In this document: piece by piece, positions 6,007-10,448 of the stretch
Layout: every line of letters starts with the position of its first letter
How positions within the stretch are numbered: the first letter of the stretch is position 1
Source of the DNA: Azoarcus sp.
GTDB taxonomy: Bacteria; Pseudomonadota; Gammaproteobacteria; Burkholderiales; Rhodocyclaceae
Length of the DNA: 10,448 nucleotides
Direction: 5' to 3'
Assembly: GCA_031285365.1 (NCBI GenBank)
Contig: JAITWP010000201.1
Location: 1 to 10,448, forward strand
The notes under the pieces: model-generated
Told to the model about the DNA's origin: nothing
Databases searched by the model: none
Seen by the model: only the letters and a program-made list of their open reading frames with translations
Position numbers and translations under genes: made by a program

Positions 6007-7392
6007 TCAGGGCTGTTGCGGTGCGGTGGGCGTTCCAACTGCGGGCAAGGGCTGGGGATCGAGGCGGGCGACAGTCAGGGAGGTATCGTCGAAGTAGCGG
6101 CGTGCAACGGAACGCACTTCCTCGGCGGTCACAGCGCGCAGTCCCGCCAGCAGACGGGCTTCGTCGCGCCACGACAAGCCCCTGCTTTCGAGTTGTCCGA
6201 TTTCCATGGCCTGACCCATGAGGGAGTCGCGCGAGTAGATGCGCGAGGCCAGCGCCTGATTCTTGACGCGGTTCAATTCGGCCTCGCTCACGCCTTCGTC
6301 GCGGATGCGCTGCAATTCGGCCCGCAGGGCGGTTTCGAGCGCCTCGATGCTCTGACCGGGTGCGGGAGAGCCTTCGAGGAAGAAGAGGCCAGGGCCGCGA
6401 CTGATGGCACTGTAAGAGGCGCCGGCAGATACGGCGATGCGTTGTTCGCGCACGAGGCGGCGGTTGAGGCGCGCGCCGTCGTAGCCATCGAGGATTTCGC
6501 CCAGCATCTGCAAGGCGTAGGCATCACGGTCGGTCTGGGGGTTTTGCAGGGACGGAACGCGCCAGGCCATGGCGAGATAAGCCAGTTCAGCGGGTGCGCG
6601 GACGATGACGGATCTGGGGCCGATTTGCTTTGGTTCGTTGCTGATGCGCCGCATCGGGAGTTTTGCGGACTTGATCGTGCCGTAATGCTGGCGGGCGAGC
6701 TTGAAAACAGCTCGGTGGTCGACATCGCCGACGACGACGAGGACGGCATTGTTGGGGGCGTACCAGTTCCGGTACCAGATGCGCGCATCTTCGGCGGTCA
6801 TGGCTTCGAGGTCGGTCATCCAGCCGATGACCGGGTGACGGTACGGGTGAGCCTGAAAAACGGTTGCCATCAGTTGTTCAAAGACGAGCGCGCGAGGACG
6901 GTCGTCGGTACGCAGCCGTCGCTCTTCCTTGACGACTTCGATTTCGCTCGAAAAAGCGTCGTTGGTGAGAACGAGGTTTTTCATGCGGTCGGCTTCGAGC
7001 GCCATCATCGTGCCGAGATGGGCGGGGGGAATCTGCTGGAAGTAGGCGGTGTAGTCGCGGCTGGTGAAGGCGTTGTCACGTCCGCCGAGGGCGGCGATGC
7101 GCGCGTTGAATTCACCGGGGCCGACCTTGCGCGTGCCTTTGAACATCATGTGTTCGAGGACGTGCGCAACGCCGGAAACTCCCATTGGTTCGTCCATGGA
7201 GCCGCTGCGATACCAGAGCATGTGCACGGCAGACGGGGCGCGGCGGTCTTCACGCACAACAACCTTCATGCCATTGTCGAGCGTGGTCTCGAACGGGTTG
7301 GCCTGCGCGGGCAGCGCCATCGGCAGGCAGGCAATGAATGTCAGACGCCAGAGCGAGCGGCGCAGGGGGGAGAGGAAAAAACCGGAAGACAT
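6007..7392 (-). CDS. M16 family zinc metallopeptidase (catalytic subunit)
   Basis: The first gene of the minus-strand operon encodes a 461-residue M16B peptidase. A signal peptide ends near AQA-NPF (about residue 31), placing it in the periplasm or envelope. The inverted zinc motif is intact, HVLEH at 77-81, with a third-ligand Glu in EVVKEERR around 156-157, about 76 residues further, as in the family. GGRDNAFTSRDYTAYFQQIP (103-122) is the typical substrate-strand region after it. The C-terminal lobe (DGYDGARLNRRLVREQRIAVSAGASY) retains part of the R/Y region. Together with the zinc-less paralogue downstream it fits a heterodimeric peptidase of the mitochondrial-processing-peptidase type. 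ATG 7392 has AGGA seven bases upstream; an in-frame ATG at 7407 lacks a comparable site. Exact substrates are not inferable. Confidence 0.94.
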   Translation of the reverse strand: MSSGFFLSPLRRSLWRLTFIACLPMALPAQANPFETTLDNGMKVVVREDRRAPSAVHMLWYRSGSMDEPMGVSGVAHVLEHMMFKGTRKVGPGEFNARIAALGGRDNAFTSRDYTAYFQQIPPAHLGTMMALEADRMKNLVLTNDAFSSEIEVVKEERRLRTDDRPRALVFEQLMATVFQAHPYRHPVIGWMTDLEAMTAEDARIWYRNWYAPNNAVLVVVGDVDHRAVFKLARQHYGTIKSAKLPMRRISNEPKQIGPRSVIVRAPAELAYLAMAWRVPSLQNPQTDRDAYALQMLGEILDGYDGARLNRRLVREQRIAVSAGASYSAISRGPGLFFLEGSPAPGQSIEALETALRAELQRIRDEGVSEAELNRVKNQALASRIYSRDSLMGQAMEIGQLESRGLSWRDEARLLAGLRAVTAEEVRSVARRYFDDTSLTVARLDPQPLPAVGTPTAPQQP

Positions 7393-7515
7393 GGAGCAAT
7401 CCTGCATCTGTTAGAATCCACGCGTTTTTCATTGCGTGTCATGTTGAACGGGGCATCATAGCCGTATCCAGGGTTTTTGGGCGCGCGTCAAAGTTTTTCT
7501 ATGATCTGATTTCTC
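7393..7515. promoter_or_regulatory. Divergent intergenic region with a possible ftsY promoter
   Basis: This region separates the two divergent operons and must hold promoters for both. For ftsY, TTGGGC (7477-7482) and TATGAT (7500-7505) are exactly 17 bases apart. Transcription would start near 7512, only about four bases before the ftsY ATG. I did not find a convincing pair of hexamers for the peptidase operon. Confidence 0.35.
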
Positions 7516-8496
7516 ATGTTTGGTTTCTCGAAAAAATCTGCTCAAAGCACCAATACGCACACTAATGTCTCATGGGCGGAGCGCCTGAAATCGGGGCTGG
7601 CACGTACCCGCCAGCAACTCGGTGGCGGGCTGCTGGGCCTGCTCGGGCGACGCAGGATCGACGAAGACCTGCTCGAAGAACTGGAATCCACGTTGCTGAT
7701 GGCCGATTGCGGCGTGGATGTGACGCAGCGCCTGATCGAAGAGTCGCGGACACGCTGGAAGAAGGATCGGCTGGAAAGCGCCGAACAATTACGCCAGACG
7801 CTGGCCGACGGCCTGCTGGAGATCCTGACACCGCTGGAAGAGGGGCTCGATGTGTCGGGGCACAAGCCCTACATCATCATGCTGGCCGGGGTCAACGGCT
7901 CGGGCAAGACGACTTCGATTGGCAAGCTCGCCAAACATTTCCAGAGCCAGGGCAAAAGCGTGCTGCTGGCAGCAGGCGATACGTTTCGCGCGGCGGCGCG
8001 CGAGCAGTTGATGGCCTGGGGCGAGCGTAACGACGTCACCGTCATCGCGCAGGATGGGGGCGATGCCGCAGCGGTCATTTTCGATGCGATCAACGCGGCG
8101 CGCGCGCGGGGCATCGACATCGTGCTCGCCGATACCGCCGGACGATTGCCAACCCAGCTTCATCTGATGGAAGAGATTGCGAAGGTGCGGCGGGTGATTG
8201 CCAAGGCGGAGCCTTCCGGCCCGCATGAGGTGATGCTGGTGCTGGATGCGAACATTGGCCAGAACGCGCTGGCGCAGGTCAAGGCGTTCGATGCCGCCGT
8301 CGGAGTGACGGGCCTGGTGCTGACCAAGCTCGACGGAACGGCCAAAGGCGGTGTGGTGGCGGCCATTGCGCGGCAATGTCCGAAGCCGTTGCGCTTCATC
8401 GGGGTAGGGGAAGGGATCGACGACCTGCAACCCTTCCGGGCACGTGAATTCGTCGACGCGCTCTTCGATGTGGAAGGGGAGGGCGAAAAGACATGA
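7516..8496 (+). CDS. ftsY: Signal recognition particle receptor FtsY
   Basis: FtsY is the membrane-associated GTPase that receives ribosome-nascent chain-SRP complexes and hands them to the Sec translocon. The 326-residue protein has a short, only weakly acidic N-terminal segment, a helical N domain (about 20-110) and the SRP-type G domain. Motifs are GVNGSGKTT (125-133, G1), DTFRAAAREQL (155-165), DTAGR (206-210, G3), TKLDGTAKGG (270-279, G4) and GVGEGIDDL (296-304). The N-terminal acidic A domain of E. coli FtsY is almost missing, as in many compact FtsY proteins. No Shine-Dalgarno sequence precedes ATG 7516, and the predicted transcript leader is very short. The stop overlaps the ftsE start (ATGA at 8493-8496), the classic ftsYEX arrangement. 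Confidence 0.97.
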   Translation: MFGFSKKSAQSTNTHTNVSWAERLKSGLARTRQQLGGGLLGLLGRRRIDEDLLEELESTLLMADCGVDVTQRLIEESRTRWKKDRLESAEQLRQTLADGLLEILTPLEEGLDVSGHKPYIIMLAGVNGSGKTTSIGKLAKHFQSQGKSVLLAAGDTFRAAAREQLMAWGERNDVTVIAQDGGDAAAVIFDAINAARARGIDIVLADTAGRLPTQLHLMEEIAKVRRVIAKAEPSGPHEVMLVLDANIGQNALAQVKAFDAAVGVTGLVLTKLDGTAKGGVVAAIARQCPKPLRFIGVGEGIDDLQPFRAREFVDALFDVEGEGEKT

Positions 8497-9152
8497 TCAT
8501 TTTCGATAGCGTCACCAAGAATTACCCCGGCGGTTATGTGGCGCTCGACGGGATCAACCTTGAAATCGCTCCCGGTGAGATGGTGGTGCTTTCGGGGCAT
8601 TCGGGCGCGGGCAAGAGCACGCTGCTCAAACTCATCCCGGCCTTCGAGCGCCCGTCTTCCGGCATCGTGCAGATCAACGGGCAGAACGTCTCAAGCCTGT
8701 CGAGGCGGGCGATTCCCTATGTACGTCGCAACATCGGCGTGGTCTTGCAGGAAACCCGCCTGCTGTTCGACCGGTCGATATCCGACAACATTCTTTTGCC
8801 GCTCGTCATCAACGGCCATCCGCCGGGAGAAGCGGGAAGAAGAGTGTCGGCGGCGCTCGAACGGGTCGGGCTTGCGGGACGGGAAAAGGAATTTCCTGCG
8901 GGTCTTTCTGGTGGTGAACAACAGCGGGTGGCCATCGCGCGCGCCTTTGTCAATCGGCCTTCGATCCTGATTGCCGACGAACCGACTGCCCATCTCGATC
9001 CCGCCTATGCGTCCGAGATTGCCGGACTCTTCGGATCGTTCAATGAAGCGGGCGTCACGGTGCTGGTGGCGACGCACGACATTTCCCTGTTCAGATACTG
9101 GTCGCCGCGCCAGATCATCCTGGATCATGGGCGGATCCTTACGGAACAATGA
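8493..9152 (+). CDS. ftsE: Cell division ATP-binding protein FtsE
   Basis: FtsE is the ABC-type ATPase that works with FtsX in the divisome, where ATP binding drives conformational changes passed to periplasmic murein-hydrolase activators. The 219 residues contain Walker A GHSGAGKST (35-43), a Q-loop at LQETRL (85-90), signature LSGGEQQRVAIAR (138-150), Walker B ILIADEPT (158-165, catalytic Glu163), D-loop HLDP and switch His195 (VATHD). Length and motif order are normal. The N-terminus MIIFDSVTKNYPGG is typical. The gene overlaps ftsY and ftsX by four bases each, so the three are presumably translated in a coupled way. Confidence 0.97.
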   Translation: MIIFDSVTKNYPGGYVALDGINLEIAPGEMVVLSGHSGAGKSTLLKLIPAFERPSSGIVQINGQNVSSLSRRAIPYVRRNIGVVLQETRLLFDRSISDNILLPLVINGHPPGEAGRRVSAALERVGLAGREKEFPAGLSGGEQQRVAIARAFVNRPSILIADEPTAHLDPAYASEIAGLFGSFNEAGVTVLVATHDISLFRYWSPRQIILDHGRILTEQ

Positions 9153-10021
9153 TGCTCAACTGGCTCTATCTTCATTTCCGCGCGTTCGTACTTGCTCTCA
9201 AACGGCTTGGCAAACAGCCATTCGGAACGTTGCTCTCGGCGCTGGTCATGGGAATTGCACTGGCCCTGCCCGCAGGAGGCTATGTTCTGCTCGATAACGT
9301 CAGCGCGCTGGCGCGCGGGGTATCCGGCGCGCCCGAAATCAGCATTTTTCTCAATAACGATGTCGATTTCGCGCAAATAGAAGCCGTTCGGCGAAACCTC
9401 GAAAATGTGCCGCACCTGGCCGATTTCCGCTTCGTGTCCCGCGATGAAGCCCTGAAACAGTTGGAGGAAAGCGGTCTGGGCGACGTGCTGGGCGGCATTC
9501 CCGCCAATCCTCTGCCCGACGCCTTCATCGTGACCCTGCAAAGCGACGATCCCGAACTGTTCGAGGTACTCAAGGCGGAGATGAAAGACTGGCCGGATGT
9601 CGCGCACGTTCAACTCGACTCGGCCTGGGTCAAGCGGCTGGCGGCCCTGCTCGAACTGGCGCGCACGATGATGCTGGCCCTGTCGGTTCTGCTGGGTTTT
9701 GCCCTGGTGATCGTCACCTTCAATACCGTTCGCCTGCAAATCCTTACCCAGAAGAACGAAATCGAAGTCAGTCGCCTGCTCGGGGCCACCGACCGCTTCA
9801 TTCGCCGTCCGTTTTACTGGTTCGGAGGCTTGCAGGGCGTGCTCGGCGGCCTGATTGCCCTGGGAGCGGTATGGGGCGGGATCGAGGCGCTGAGAGAGCC
9901 GGTAGCAAAAGTGGCGGAAGCCTATGGCGTAATGATTTCGCTCTCCGGCCCCGACTGGAGAGAGTCACTGGCGCTCGTCGGAATTGCCGCAGCTCTGGGG
10001 TGGCTGGGCACGGCCATTTAG
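9149..10021 (+). CDS. ftsX: Cell division protein FtsX, ends early at an in-frame amber codon
   Basis: FtsX is the inner-membrane partner of FtsE. The 290 residues show an N-terminal cytoplasmic segment with LKRL-GKQPFGTLLSALVMGIALALP leading into TM1 (about 27-48), a periplasmic domain (49-165) that in the family binds murein-hydrolase regulators, and TM2-TM4 (about 172-193, 223-245, 272-290). EIEVSRLLGATDRFIRRPF (204-222) is the conserved cytoplasmic loop. The reading stops at TAG (10019-10021) directly after TM4 (GWLGTAI). Beyond it the same frame continues V-R-R-H-L-V-G-I to TGA at 10046-10048. This lines up without a gap with the C-terminal tail of E. coli FtsX (GWVAAWLATVQHLRHF, from memory). 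So the native tail appears truncated by nine codons, by a real mutation, a sequencing error or readthrough. All TM segments are kept, so function is probably preserved. Confidence 0.95.
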   Translation: MMLNWLYLHFRAFVLALKRLGKQPFGTLLSALVMGIALALPAGGYVLLDNVSALARGVSGAPEISIFLNNDVDFAQIEAVRRNLENVPHLADFRFVSRDEALKQLEESGLGDVLGGIPANPLPDAFIVTLQSDDPELFEVLKAEMKDWPDVAHVQLDSAWVKRLAALLELARTMMLALSVLLGFALVIVTFNTVRLQILTQKNEIEVSRLLGATDRFIRRPFYWFGGLQGVLGGLIALGAVWGGIEALREPVAKVAEAYGVMISLSGPDWRESLALVGIAAALGWLGTAI

Positions 10022-10067
10022 GTACGGCGGCATCTGGTGGGGATTTGAACGTATAAAAAAACATGTA

Positions 10068-10113
10068 TTGACACGGCGCATCGTATTGAAAACTGGAAAA
10101 AAACCGCTAAACT
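10068..10113 (+). promoter_or_regulatory. Probable promoter of the cytochrome c peroxidase gene
   Basis: TTGAAA (10086-10091) and TAAACT (10108-10113) are 16 bases apart, giving a transcription start near 10120 and a leader of about 80 bases. A consensus TTGACA at 10068-10073 lies 18 bases further upstream and could serve another start, though no good -10 hexamer follows it at the right distance. In the leader, CGTGC (10122-10126) and GCACG (10133-10137) can form a small hairpin. Confidence 0.4.
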
Positions 10114-10199
10114 TCGCCGCGCGTGCGTTGCTGCACGTACCAATCACTCCACTCAAAACAGGCAACCTCGTAGTTGTCTATCAACAGGAGACATGTTCT

Positions 10200-10448
10200 G
10201 TGAACAAGATATCAATATCAACGAAAGTTTCTCACGTTGCTCGTAACGTCATCGGCGCAACCATCGTGGTTGCGGGCGTTGCAGGCGCGGCCTATGTCGT
10301 GGCGCAAGGCAAGGACGAACCGATCCAGCCCATCGTTCCTGCCAAGGTCACCAACCCGGCCAAGGTCGAACTTGGCAAAAAGCTGTTTTTCGATCCCCGC
10401 CTGTCCAAGTCGGGATTCATTTCCTGCAACTCCTGCCACAACCTGAGC
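10200..10448 (+). CDS. Diheme cytochrome c peroxidase, 5' part only (runs off the window)
   Basis: The first 83 residues of a probable bacterial diheme cytochrome c peroxidase (CcpA/MauG family), a periplasmic enzyme reducing hydrogen peroxide with electrons from cytochrome c. The start is GTG at 10200, with AGGAG (10186-10190) nine bases upstream; an ATG at 10193 is in another frame and soon stops. A signal peptide or anchor is visible (hydrophobic VIGATIVVAGVAGAAYVVAQG, about 17-37). It is followed by the family's ELGKKLFFDPRLSKSGFISCNSCHNLS, which contains the first heme-binding motif CxxCH (CNSCH, about 76-80). The second heme site would lie beyond the window edge. It has its own promoter after ftsX. 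Where other betaproteobacteria often carry rpoH, this genome has this peroxidase. Confidence 0.92.
   Translation, partial: MNKISISTKVSHVARNVIGATIVVAGVAGAAYVVAQGKDEPIQPIVPAKVTNPAKVELGKKLFFDPRLSKSGFISCNSCHNLS

Noticed and set aside
6016..7461. Long plus-strand open frame of 481 codons opposite the catalytic M16 gene
   Set aside because: Same situation: antisense to a gene with an intact zinc motif, no recognisable domain, composition of a mirror frame.
10193..10246. ATG start just upstream of the cytochrome c peroxidase GTG
   Set aside because: It is in a different frame and reaches a stop after 17 codons. The GTG at 10200 opens the frame with signal peptide and heme motif.

Overview
The window looks like the chromosome of a betaproteobacterium (inference). 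The core run, read on the + axis as ferredoxin / coaD / rsmD / two M16 peptidases (minus strand), then ftsY-ftsE-ftsX (plus strand), is a gene order I associate with Nitrosomonadales- or Rhodocyclales-like Betaproteobacteria. The ferredoxin is of the Allochromatium type. No rRNA or tRNA is visible, so the genus cannot be fixed.

Left part (1-3288) is accessory. It starts with a toxin-first HigB/HigA-like toxin-antitoxin pair (55-665) whose putative promoter carries a perfect inverted repeat. Next come two plus-strand genes: an orphan protein with a possible NlpC/P60-like Cys/His arrangement (997-1935) and an exported six-repeat NHL beta-propeller protein (2016-3080). These two genes sit between two direct copies of a 70-bp hairpin-containing repeat (811-880 and 3157-3226, 65 of 70 positions identical), so the block may be a separately acquired cassette.

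Middle part (3289-7392, minus strand) is a compact operon transcribed right to left: M16 zinc peptidase (active) > M16 homologue (zinc site lost) > rsmD > coaD > ferredoxin. Two of its junctions are ATGA overlaps, and a possible terminator overlaps the end of the ferredoxin gene. The peptidases are envelope proteins; rsmD and coaD are ribosome-modification and coenzyme A housekeeping genes.

Right part (7516-10021, plus strand) is the ftsY-ftsE-ftsX operon, also joined by ATGA overlaps: SRP receptor plus the divisome ABC transporter-like complex. It is divergent from the M16 operon across a 123-bp intergenic region. ftsX ends at an amber codon immediately after its last membrane segment; the family-typical cytoplasmic tail remains readable in frame beyond the stop. 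The window closes with the 5' end of a diheme cytochrome c peroxidase gene with its own promoter.

Most of the window is ordinary. The points deserving a second look are the repeat-bounded orphan/NHL pair, the ftsX amber codon and the regulatory layout of the toxin-antitoxin module.
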